Assembly: GCF_001039355.2 (NCBI RefSeq)
Contig: NW_019775467.1
Location: 49,439 to 80,507, forward strand
From: Lingula anatina
Lineage: Eukaryota > Brachiopoda > Lingulata > Lingulida > Lingulidae
Direction: 5' to 3'
DNA: 31,069 nucleotides
Made by a program: the position numbers and the translations under genes. Below the pieces are notes generated by a model. That model had not been told where the DNA came from and made no database searches. It saw only the letters and a program-made list of their open reading frames with translations. Numbering within the stretch: position 1 is the stretch's first letter; every line of letters starts with the position of its first letter. Below are positions 20,183-29,600 of this stretch, in pieces.

Positions 20183-21368
20183 ATGGCGGCACTCACACTC
20201 ACATACGCTTTTCTCGTTGTTTTGGCGGTACAAAATGCATCAGGGTACTTCTGGGGGATGTATCCTAACGTCCTAGGAGAGAGACGCATGGTCTGGCAAC
20301 CTGTTGACACCATGTTAAATCTCATACCACAAAAGGTAAGATGAAAACCCTGGCAAAAGAGAAGCGTACCGAACGCGTCGTGTTGAGACCGGCGTATATT
20401 GATCTTTCTACCAAAAAAGTGAACATTAGTGTCGGGTCATTGACGCACACATCTCTGTCTGTTTTAAATCATTTTAATCACCGCTGGTTTGTTGCCATAT
20501 TGGAGAGTATAGAATAATCAATATAATAATATCATAAAAAAATAGAAGTCAAAATTATGCAAATAATACACAAAATTCATTTTTTTTTAAAGAATCTTCC
20601 TTACTAAGAATGTTCTCCAAGGCCTATGGGATGAATTTAAATTTGAGGGAAGAAAATCCTTAATTAATTGCTCTTTTTGCTGTACACGGTTTGGTAATGA
20701 TATAAACACAGCAGGGTTTTACTTTTATGGAAAAAAAAGCTGGCGGACGATGGGCGGCTTGCTGGAAAAGCAGAGGCAAATCTTTATTCTTTTATTTAAT
20801 CTGCGGAATTCAATGTAAAGAAGCATAAAATGCAGACGCTGAAGAAGATGCAACCTAGAAAACAAAACTTTCTTAAGAATAAAACAATTTAGTAAATGTT
20901 CAAACTTGATTTATGAACACACCCGAATTATGTATTTCACAAACCGATAATAGACTAAATATGGATGGAAAGCACATTTATTCTACACTTAATCAATTGA
21001 TTTATAATTAAATGGTTGATCAGAAAAAAGAAGTTACATTAGGAAAAATATTAAAACGATGGAATTCAGAAATTCTCATCCAATTGATCTATTTTGTTCC
21101 ATTTCATCTCCAGATACAAGGTATGTGGTACAGTATCATTTGGCGGTCCTATCCTCAGGTTCCTCATGAAGAAGTGTTGCTGGATTTTGCAATGAACATA
21201 ACACTTGGTGAAACAGGGGCGCTTGCAGTGACGACTAAAGGAAAACCAAAGTATCTTTAATTTTGCTCTCATGTTGTGCGCAACATTTAGCGCTGTAGCT
21301 GTAAATTACTTGTATGAAATTAGGCCACACTGAAATTAAAACGCAATTAGGCCTATGAGTTAACAGCT

Positions 21369-21404
<36 letters not shown>

Positions 21405-22107
21405 ATATTATGTGTGTATTTGTGTGTGTATGTACGGGGGGGGGGGGTATAAATCAGGTATACTGTGGTGTATTTGGCGTCAAAATATCACCCAATTTAC
21501 CTTAAATTATGTTGTACTACATATGATGCAGGTCACAGCGGGATGTGTACTGTATGTAAATGTAGGTTGCTTGTGGCAACGAATACATAAAATTTGAAAT
21601 AAATTTACAATTAATGCCGTCCCAATTACATTGCAGCGAGAAGGGGGCGAGTTGCATCGACATCAATGCATTTGACAAATTAGAGCCAACTGGAGTGAGA
21701 GGGAAATACACTATAGTCCAAAGTTACGGCAAGTTCTCTGGTCCACAGGGTTTTTCCTTTTTCTGTCAATTTTTTATATTTTTCTTTCCTTCTTACTTTC
21801 TCTCTTCTCTCCTCTATTAATCTCGCCCATTTTTTTTTTGTCTTTCTCCGCGCACATGCACAGAAAGGGAGACCTCTTTCTTGCTTTCTTATGAGCTCAA
21901 CCTCATTTTCACTTTAACACACACAATGTAGTGAACCGTTAATTAGTGCTGATAGTATAAATTTAAACACATGTGATTTACATATTCGTTCAATTAATTT
22001 ATATATTCAGCACTAATTAACGGTTCACTACACACAAATACGTGCACGTGCCCCCACTCCCCCCACACAAACAGTCACATACACCTCTTCCCCTCTCTCT
22101 TTCACAA

Positions 22108-22138
<31 letters not shown>

Positions 22139-23400
22139 GTTATTTCCTTCGCTTCATTCTTAAAAAAATCTCCTTTAAACTTATCAAGATGGTATTCCAG
22201 GTATTAACACGTTCAAGTTCGCTGACACCGACTACGCCCACTACATGGTGTCCAGCTATTGTTTTAACGAGACTGCCAGTGGTCATTGTGAGATGGAGGG
22301 CGTTAACATCTGGGGTCGTACCGCTGAGCTGACGCCCCAGTATCTGTACAGGGGAATGAGGGTAATCGACAAGATGCTGTGTAAATCATTAAGCGGGTTT
22401 CATTTTATAAGGCACACTACAGGTAGGCTCCCATGGATCTGAATTATTTAGGATGAGTCTGAAGTTGAAGCAGGTCCGTAAGCATTGTGTGTGTGTGTGT
22501 GTGTGTGTGTGTGGGGGGGGGGGGGGGAGGGGGGGGGGGGGAAAAATCTAAGGGTTGNGGTGTACTTGGATGTAGCATCGAGTTATGATATGAGGGGCAT
22601 TCACCTCTAGTGAATTTAAAAACAAACAACAGTAATTTAAAAAAAACAATTCTCTGTCGTACAGGAAGCCAATGTAGTTCGAATAAAATGGGTGAAATGT
22701 TTGATCTGAGAGGGATTTTGGTCAGTAGTCGTGCTGCAGCATTTTGGACAGATTGCAATTTTTCAATTTGATAGGTAGGAAGACCATACAGTAGACTGTT
22801 TCCGTAGTCAAGATGTGAAGTTATAAAGGCATGGACAAGCCTCTCCATTTGACTTTTATCAAGGATGTGGGATAGTTTGGAAATTTTTTTAAGACCATAG
22901 AAAGCGGCTTTGCATTTTTTGCTGATGTCGGCAGCCATATCACAATTAGAACTATATCTCTCAAGTTTATTGCACCTCAGAGCGTTAAAAGGTTATTTTT
23001 AAGAAAAAAGAACATCTTTTTAAAGTTGTTTGCTAATCTTTTTTTGTCGGAAGAAATTAGATACGTTGTATTCAAACATTGGTAGGGGAGAGGAGGGCAC
23101 AAGAGCGAAAACAAAGAGCAATTCACTTGTTTTTTTCCACTCGTTAAATAATCAACCGTATGTGAGGGCAATTGTACTGAAAAAATATTGTTAGACAAAT
23201 GGCTTTTATTATCTCGTCATTATTTATTCATTCATTCACTGGTATCAATGATTCCTAGGAAATAATTCAATGCTATTCCATTTGATATCTTTTGATATCA
23301 GGTCTAAAAATGGCGGGTGAATGATTGTTCTTACGAATTTAATCCCTCTTCAAATATCAATTTTTTTCTCACTTCAGGGTGTCACGGGCAGGAGAATTGA
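20183..23400 (+). CDS. Secreted lipocalin (apolipoprotein D-like), five exons
   Basis: Exons 20183-20335, 21114-21250, 21637-21749, 22201-22422 and 23378-23400 join with consistent phases (0, 2, 1, 1) to a protein of 208 residues. A signal peptide (TLTYAFLVVLAVQNASG) opens it. IQGMWYSIIW carries the GxWY lipocalin motif; DTDYAHYMVSSYC matches the second conserved region (TDY) and VNIWGRTAELTPQYL the third (R). Cysteines in exons 3, 4 and 5 allow the usual disulphides. Lipocalins bind small hydrophobic ligands in a beta-barrel; the ligand is unknown here. The start AAGCATGG is a fair Kozak context. The donor of exon 3 (GTTTTT) is weak, and the last exon (GCHGQEN-stop) is tiny, but each is fixed by phase. 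Introns 3 and 4 hold a MITE and a CR1 fragment. Confidence 0.85.
20336..21113 (+). other. Lipocalin intron 1
   Basis: 778-bp intron with GTAAGA donor and CATCTCCAG acceptor. No repeat or gene is recognised in it. Confidence 0.7.
21372..21447 (+). repeat. (CA)n and poly-G tracts in lipocalin intron 2
   Basis: CA dinucleotides at 21372-21402, a TG-rich stretch, then twelve Gs at 21436-21447. Confidence 0.9.
21927..22032 (+). mobile_element. 106-bp MITE with 26-bp perfect TIRs and CACAA duplication
   Basis: The ends TGTAGTGAACCGTTAATTAG...(26 bp, through GTGCTGA) are perfect inverted repeats at 21927-21952 and 22007-22032, and the match continues imperfectly inward. The flanks 21922-21926 and 22033-22037 are both CACAA, a 5-bp target-site duplication. 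It lies in intron 3 of the lipocalin gene. No coding content. Confidence 0.9.
22109..22138 (+). repeat. (CT)n(CA)n microsatellite
   Basis: Alternating CT then CA units in lipocalin intron 3, shortly before the exon 4 acceptor. Confidence 0.85.
22486..22541 (+). repeat. (GT)n followed by long poly-G
   Basis: GT units 22486-22512 and then an almost pure G tract to 22541. An undetermined base (n) follows at 22558, so the assembly is uncertain here. It abuts the 3' side of the CR1 fragment. Confidence 0.9.
22570..22980 (-). pseudogene. CR1-like LINE fragment (C-terminus of reverse transcriptase)
   Basis: Minus-strand frame with SKKCKAAFYGLKKISKLS, LVHAFITSHLDYGNSLLYGL, LQSVQNAAARLLTKIP and LFELHWLPVRQRIVFFKLL. 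These are typical of the region after the thumb in CR1/L2-type reverse transcriptases. It is truncated at both ends and lies in lipocalin intron 4, opposite to that gene. Confidence 0.88.
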
Positions 23401-23428
23401 GCCTCAATGTTAACCTCCTACAGCCGAC

Positions 23429-23434
23429 AATAAA
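23429..23434 (+). terminator. Lipocalin polyadenylation signal
   Basis: AATAAA 29 bp after the stop at 23400, in a short 3' UTR. Confidence 0.65.
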
Positions 23435-23439
23435 CACAT

Positions 23440-23747
23440 GAAATAGAGACAAGAGCGAGGAGAGAACAACATTTACATATGCACCAATGACAGCAACATT
23501 TGGACTGACTTAACTAGTTAATTTATCTGACGGTTAGTTTAAAAATTAATGCGTGCTCTTTCTTTATTAAATATATCTAATTTATTGCAAGTCTTATTTC
23601 TGTCGAACATTTATTACTATTATTAATAGTAAGGATATACTTTCATTCAGACCACGTTCAGTTGATTTTAGCGAAAAACTTAATAGGCCTAGTCCTAATT
23701 CAAGAAAATAAATATCTTGATTATATCCCGTTCCGAATTACTGTCAT

Positions 23748-23787
<40 letters not shown>

Positions 23788-24130
23788 GGAATGAGGCGTC
23801 CACTGACTCAGACATATTACAAAGACTGCACATTACATTGGTATTAAATACCCTTTACCAGGGAAGCAGATTGTACTTTTTTCCTACGCAACATAGTGGA
23901 GAAATGTCATTGAATTAACCAGAGAAAAACCTGTGAATATCTATTGAAAAATCAAATACCATTAAACTTGTATATTAAACTGCCTTATTGCTTATATCTG
24001 TTTTATTCTTCTTAAATTCTGTACATCTGAACTAGGCATCCATCAATGAAGTAAAATAAAAAGAGAGAAAATCGGAATCGTAATTGAATTTACTATATAT
24101 TAATATATTAGTGACATCCAATGCTTATAG
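23440..24130. other. No recognisable gene; (GT)n at 23752-23784
   Basis: AT-rich spacer after the lipocalin gene. Its only notable element is a GT microsatellite of about 16 units. Confidence 0.6.
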
Positions 24131-24298
24131 CAGGAGCGGATCCAGAGCTATTTTCTGACGGTCTTCCAAGTTATCTTTGTTGATCCTCCCTCCAAATTTG
24201 ACCGTCTTTGGATAGAAAAAATTAGATACCCGTCAATGTAAATTTGAAAATCTGATCGTCTTTTGGAAGACCCAGAAGATGGTCCCAATCCACCCCTG
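24131..24298 (+). mobile_element. MITE-like element, about 168 bp
   Basis: The left end CAGGAGCGGATCCAG and the right end CCAATCCACCCCTG (reverse complement CAGGGGTGGATTGG) form imperfect terminal inverted repeats. The inside also shows inverted symmetry (GACGGTCTTCCAAG against CTTTTGGAAGACCC). The type is common in marine invertebrates. No clear target duplication. Confidence 0.6.
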
Positions 24299-24317
24299 AA
24301 TAGTGCTTATCTTACGA

Positions 24318-24441
24318 CCATTGGCGGGTTTAGGGGGGTGTCAGGGGGGTCCTGTCCCCCCCTTCGATTAATAAAAATTTCCCACCATTGGGCCCTCTTC
24401 GCATCCGCGGACCCCTCTTTAAATAACCCTGGATCCGCCCC
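24318..24441 (+). mobile_element. MITE-like element flanked by TTACGA
   Basis: TTACGA occurs on both sides (24312-24317 and 24442-24447). The ends GGCGGGTTTAGGGG and CCCTGGATCCGCCCC are imperfect inverted repeats related to the element just to the left. The interior is GC-rich with C/G runs. Confidence 0.6.
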
Positions 24442-24449
24442 TTACGATG

Positions 24450-25016
24450 TTCTAAATTTCATGGCAAAGTCATGTATATTCAAGACCGTACTAGTTTTTA
24501 AAATGTATTGGGTTCTACTGAAACCACTTTATCAGAGTTCTAAACTGTAACATATTATGATTATGACATATTATGATATTATGAAATAAAAAAATATTAC
24601 AGGGTTCAAGGAGTTTTTAGCTTATCTATAGAACTTCCCATACAAGGCGTTTGGTCACTGAACAGCTGTAGGCCTACCTGCAAAGCTTAGCTATTTGGAG
24701 ACAGACAATTCACACTTTTCTTTGTAATTTATTCTTAAGAATATGTGAAGATTTTCTAAAAAGCTGTATTAAATGTTTATGGGGAGGCCTTTTCCTATAT
24801 TCTGTATTTTAATAACTTAGAAAACAAACATTACAAACAAACTGGCAGCTCACTTTTAATTAAACTTTCCATTACTGAATGTTTGAATCAATCTTCATGT
24901 TTTTCTTTGAATATTTATGAAATTATCTATAAAAAGTATCGCCATCAGATGTATTTTACAAATCACCAGGATGAATACAACTGAAATTTAATTGTAAGTA
25001 TTATATGATAAGCCTT
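24450..25016. other. No recognisable gene
   Basis: AT-rich spacer between MITE-like elements. Nothing supportable is seen. Confidence 0.6.
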
Positions 25017-25183
25017 CAGGCCTGTAGCCAGCAATTTCAAAAGGGGGGTTCTTTTTCTGAAAAAGTGGACTTTTTCCCATAAAAACTTCATGTACTTAGA
25101 TCAAATTTTACCCAGGGTGGACCTTTTCCCAGCAAAAGGGGCGGTTCTTTCGAACCCCCCGAACCCCCCTGGCTACGGGCCTG
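25017..25183 (+). mobile_element. 167-bp MITE with GCCTT target duplication
   Basis: The ends CAGGCCTGTAGCCAG (25017-25031) and CTGGCTACGGGCCTG (25169-25183) are inverted repeats with one mismatch. GCCTT flanks both sides (25012-25016 and 25184-25188). The inside shows further inverted similarity (GGGGGGTTCTTT and CGAACCCCCC). No coding content. Confidence 0.85.
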
Positions 25184-25381
25184 GCCTTGATCTAAAACAT
25201 CCACGTCTATGAGAATGTCTATAAGAATGTAGTTTTGCCGTGTTTCATCTAAAACAATTGACTGTGTCCCGTTTCCATATCGTCTTGCTAATCAAGGGTG
25301 TAACTGAATAGAAGATTGTATATATGAATAAAATATTACAAGGACATCAAACAACTAAAAATAATCACCTACGCCAAAAGG

Positions 25382-25429
<48 letters not shown>
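25382..25429 (+). repeat. (TA)n(GA)n microsatellite
   Basis: TA units to about 25405 and then GA units to 25429, directly before the SINE-like segment. Confidence 0.95.
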
Positions 25430-25560
25430 ATCGGTGAGTGTTCTCGTGGCAGGCGATTTAAGTCCCGAGTTCGATTTTCAAGCTGGGCAGGGTCAAAGAC
25501 CTTTTAATTTTCATCGTATTATCTTATATAGTATTTATTTGTCTGTTTTTCTCTACTCAT
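25430..25560 (+). mobile_element. Possible tRNA-derived SINE fragment
   Basis: GAGTTCGATT at 25467-25476 resembles a pol III B box (GGTTCGANTCC). The preceding TGAGTGTTCTCGTGGCAGGC looks like the D-arm to anticodon part of a tRNA-related head, and GGGCAGGGTCAAAGACCTTT follows as body. There is no intact A box and no clear tail. Moderate to low certainty. Confidence 0.4.
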
Positions 25561-26226
25561 GCTGCTGGCATCAGAGTACTGATAACCCAAAGCTATGAAG
25601 AGAGACGTCCGTTGTTAATTATTACGTAAACCAGTTGATGTTTTATATACAAAAAGATTCATTCGTTTCTACTGCCAAGTATAAAGTTATCAAGATTTTT
25701 CATATGGCCCACTGCTGCTTGCTTTCGTTTCGTAAAATCACAATAACTTGTTTTTCATTTCTCAGAATAACAAGTCAGTTGGTTACAAAATGTGTTTCAG
25801 AGCACTGAGGTGGCTGTATATGCGAAGTCCAGTGTACTTTCAATTCACTCACTATAATTCACTACAACCAAAACAACCATGCTCCCTCAGTCACCCTACG
25901 CCCTATTACCATATCCACATTTTGGAGCAGTGTTCTATAGTGGCCTGTTCTATAGTGGCCTGTGAGAACTTCACGGCTACCTGTACCAGTTTAACGGTCG
26001 TTGTGTCCATCATAATTTTGGGGAGAAGGTATATTGCTCAGAAATTGTCATCAAATTTGCCTGTGCATTTCAAAGTCAGTGCTTAGTACTTATTACTTTT
26101 ATCATAAAATAAAATTATATTCAGAATAATCAAAATAAAAATTGTAAATAAAATGTACATGCTAATAAGATATTATAATCAATTTTGCACATCAATATCT
26201 ACAACATCCCCTATGATTAAGTTGAC
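25561..26226. other. No recognisable gene
   Basis: AT-rich spacer. An open frame at 25748-26086 shows no domain, and it includes a short direct repeat (TCTATAGTGGCCTGT twice, near 25934-25963). Confidence 0.5.
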
Positions 26227-26282
26227 CATTGGTGACAACAGGAACGCCACCATGTGACTATAATTCACTGGCGGTATAAAAG
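26227..26282 (+). promoter_or_regulatory. CCAAT/TATA promoter-like region before the tandem array
   Basis: ATTGG (inverted CCAAT) at 26227-26231 and TATAAAAG at 26275-26282, with GC-richer sequence after it. A transcript starting near 26305 would run into the repeat array. This is inference from motif spacing. Confidence 0.5.
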
Positions 26283-26304
26283 CGTGAAATTTTGAAATTT
26301 CGTT

Positions 26305-26650
26305 CATTCAACGCAGACAGATTTGGAGCAACAAGAAGGATGTCATGTGCTGCGCCCCGTATCAAGCAAAAAGGACACAGGAGTCGACTCACATTTCACC
26401 GAATCTTTTCCTCGTCCCATGTCAACGTATCGCTCATCGACATTGTTGTTGTTTCTTTTCACGGAGTCGTCTGATCGGTGGATTCGACGTTTCTATAAGC
26501 TGGCCAGCTAACTCCTTCGCTTCTCACCACGAGGAATCGTCGCTCAGGAATCTTCGCAGGATACATCACGGCTTTCTGCTGTGGGCTATGTTTTTGTAGT
26601 GTCATTGCATATTTTTCCATGCATTCCAGGTTTCTTCTATTACAGGTCCA
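26305..26650 (+). other. Possible unique first exon of the array transcript
   Basis: Non-repetitive segment between the TATA box and the first repeat module. Three overlapping short frames start at 26292, 26323 and 26345 and end by 26599; none has a recognisable domain. A CAG-type site near 26654 lies before the first intron-like block. It could be the 5' leader of a non-coding RNA or of a repeat-encoded protein. Confidence 0.35.
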
Positions 26651-29600
26651 GGAAGCAGAGTGCTGACATAGGTAGGATAAGTCATTAATCCGTTTTTCTT
26701 TCTTTTACTAGAACTCCATTATGGTGTTTCTCCATAGAGCTCCAACTGACAACTGCAAGTAGAAGAGGGCCACATCTACACTTCGATCATTCCTTGGTGC
26801 TGCGAGTCCTGCCATGGTCCGTCTCTACGAGGTGGCTGCATTAGGGAAGCGTCCAGCGAGTCCTGCCATGCGTCCAAAGCATATGGCGTTTCACTGAGAT
26901 GGAAAACCTTTAAAGGTAAGCCTGACTGCAGAGTGCTGACATGCGTAAGAAAAGTCATTAATCCGCTTTTCTTTCTGTTAACAAAAATCCCTTAAAAGCA
27001 AGCCCGAGTGCAGAGTGCTGACATATGTAGGAAAAGTCGTTAATCCGTTTTTCTTTCTGTTGACAGAACTCGATTATGGCGATTCTGGATAGAGCTCCTA
27101 CTGAAACTGCAAAGAAAAAGGGGCCACATCTACACTTTAGTTGCTTCAATCAATCCCAAGTGGCAGCGAGTCCTGCCATAGTCTGTCCACGAGGTGGCTG
27201 CATTGGGGAATCGTCCAGTGAAGCCTGCAATGGTCCGTCTACAAGATGGCTGCACTGTGGAAGTGTCCAATATGGTGTTTCACTGAGATGGGAATCTCTT
27301 AAAAGTAAGCCCGAGTGCAGAGTGCTGACATATGTAGGAAAAGTCGTTAATCCGTTTTTCTTTCTGTTAACAGAACTCGATTATGGCGATTCTCGATAGA
27401 ACTCCCACTATCAATCCAATTTTCTTTCTCTTACCAGACATATGTTGGAAAAGTAATTAATCCGTTTTTCTTTCTGTTAACAGCAATCGATTATGGCTAT
27501 TCTGGATAGATCTCCCCCTGACAACTGCAAGGAGAAAGGGGACACATCTACACATCAGCTACTTCTATCAGTCCTTGGTTCCAGCAACTCCTGCCGTGGT
27601 TTTTCTACAAGATGGCTGCATCAGGGAAGCATCCAGCGAGTCCTGCCATGGTCTGCCAATGGGTAAGCTTGACTGCAAAGTGCTGACATATGTAGGAAAA
27701 GTCATTAATCCATTTTTCTTTCGGTTAACAGAACTCGAATATGGCTATTCTGGATAGAGGTCCTGCTCACAACAGCAAGGAGAAAGGAGCCACATCTACA
27801 CGTCAGCTACTTCTATCAATCCTTGGTTCCAGCAACTCCTATCAATCCTTGGTTCCAGCAACTCCTGCCACGGTCTGTCTACAAGGTGGCTGCATCAGCG
27901 AAGCATCTAGTGAGTCCTGCCATGGTCTGTCTATGAGGTGGCTGCATTAGGGAATGCATCCAGCGAGTCCTGTCATGGTCCGTCTACGGGGAAGCGTCCA
28001 AGGCATATGGTGTTTCACTGAGATTCAAAACCCTTAAAGGTAAGCCTGACTGCAGAGTGCTGAGATAGGTTTGAAAAGTCATAATCTGGTTTTCTTTCTG
28101 TAAACAAAATCCGATTATGGCGATTTTCGATAGAACTCCCACTGACAATCCATTTTTCTTTCTGTTAACAGAAATGTAGGAAAAGTCAATAATTCATTTT
28201 TCTTTCTATTAACAGAACTCGATTATGGCTATTCTGGATAGATCTCCAACTGACAACTGCAAGGAGAAAGGGGCCACATGTACACTTCAATTACTTCGAT
28301 CAATCCTTAGTGCTAGCGAGTCCTGCCATGGGCTGTCTTTGAGATGGCTGCATTGGGGAAGTGTCCAGCGAGTCCTGCCATGGTCTGTCTACGAAGTGCC
28401 TGCATTGGAGAAGTGTCCAGTGAGTCCTGCTGTGGTCCGTCTACGAGATGGTTGCATTGAGGAAGTGTCCAGTGAGTCCTGCCATGGTCTGTCTACAAGA
28501 TGGTTGCAATAAGGAAGCGTCGACGGCATGTGGTGTTTCCCTGAGATGGAAAACCTTTAAAGGTAAGCCTGACTGCAGAGTGTTCACATAGGTAGAAAAA
28601 GTCATTAATTCTATTTTCTTTCTGTTTTGATAGAGCTCCCACTGACAAGTGCAAAGAGAAGAGGTCCACATATACACAGCGTCCAGCAAGTCCTGCCATG
28701 GTCTGTCTACGAGGTGACAATAATGGGAAAGCGTTTCAGACATATGGTGTTTCACTGAGATGGAAAACCCTTAGAGGTAAGCGTACTGCAGAGTACTAAC
28801 ATGGGTAAAGAAAGTCGTTAATCCGTTTTTATTTCTGTTAACAGACAACCCTTAAAGGTAAGCCTGAGTGCAAAGTGCTGACATATGTAGGAAAAGTCAT
28901 TAATGGATTTTTTATTTCTGTTAACAGAAATATGTAGGAAAAGTCATTAATCCGTTTTTCTTTCTGTTAACAGAACTCAATTAAGGCGATGTTCACTAGA
29001 GCTACCACTGAAAACTGCAAGGAAAAGAGACCCACATCTACACGTCAGCCACTTCCATCAATCCTTTGTGCCAGCAAGTCCTGCCATGGTCTGTCTACGA
29101 GGTGGTTCCATTGGGGAAGCGTCCCAGGAATATGGTGTTTCTCCGAGATGGAAAACCTTAAGGGTAAGCCTGAATGTAGAGTGCTGACATATGTAGAAAA
29201 AGTCATTAATCCGTTTTTATTTCTGTTAACATAAACTCTTAAGGGTAAGCCTGAATGCAGAGTGCTGACATATGTATGAAAAGTCAATAATCCATTTTTT
29301 ATTTCTGTTAACAGAAATATGTTGGAAAAGTCATTAATCCGTTTTTCTTTCTGTTAACAGAACTCGACTGTGGCGATTCTCACTAGAGCTACCACTGACA
29401 ACTGCAAGGAAAAGAGACCCACATCTACACTTCAACTACTTCCATCAATCCTAAGTGCCAGCGAGACCTGCCATGGTCTGTCTATGAGGTGGCTGCATTT
29501 GGGAAGTGTCTATTGATTCCTGCCATGGTCTGTTTTACGAGATGGCTGCATTGGGGACGTGTCCAGCAAGTCCTGCCACATCCTGTCTACGAGGTGGCTG

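Noticed and set aside
26292-26599. Three overlapping frames after the TATA box as a protein-coding first exon
   Set aside because: None shows a domain or a clear continuation into the array; listed only as a possible leader.
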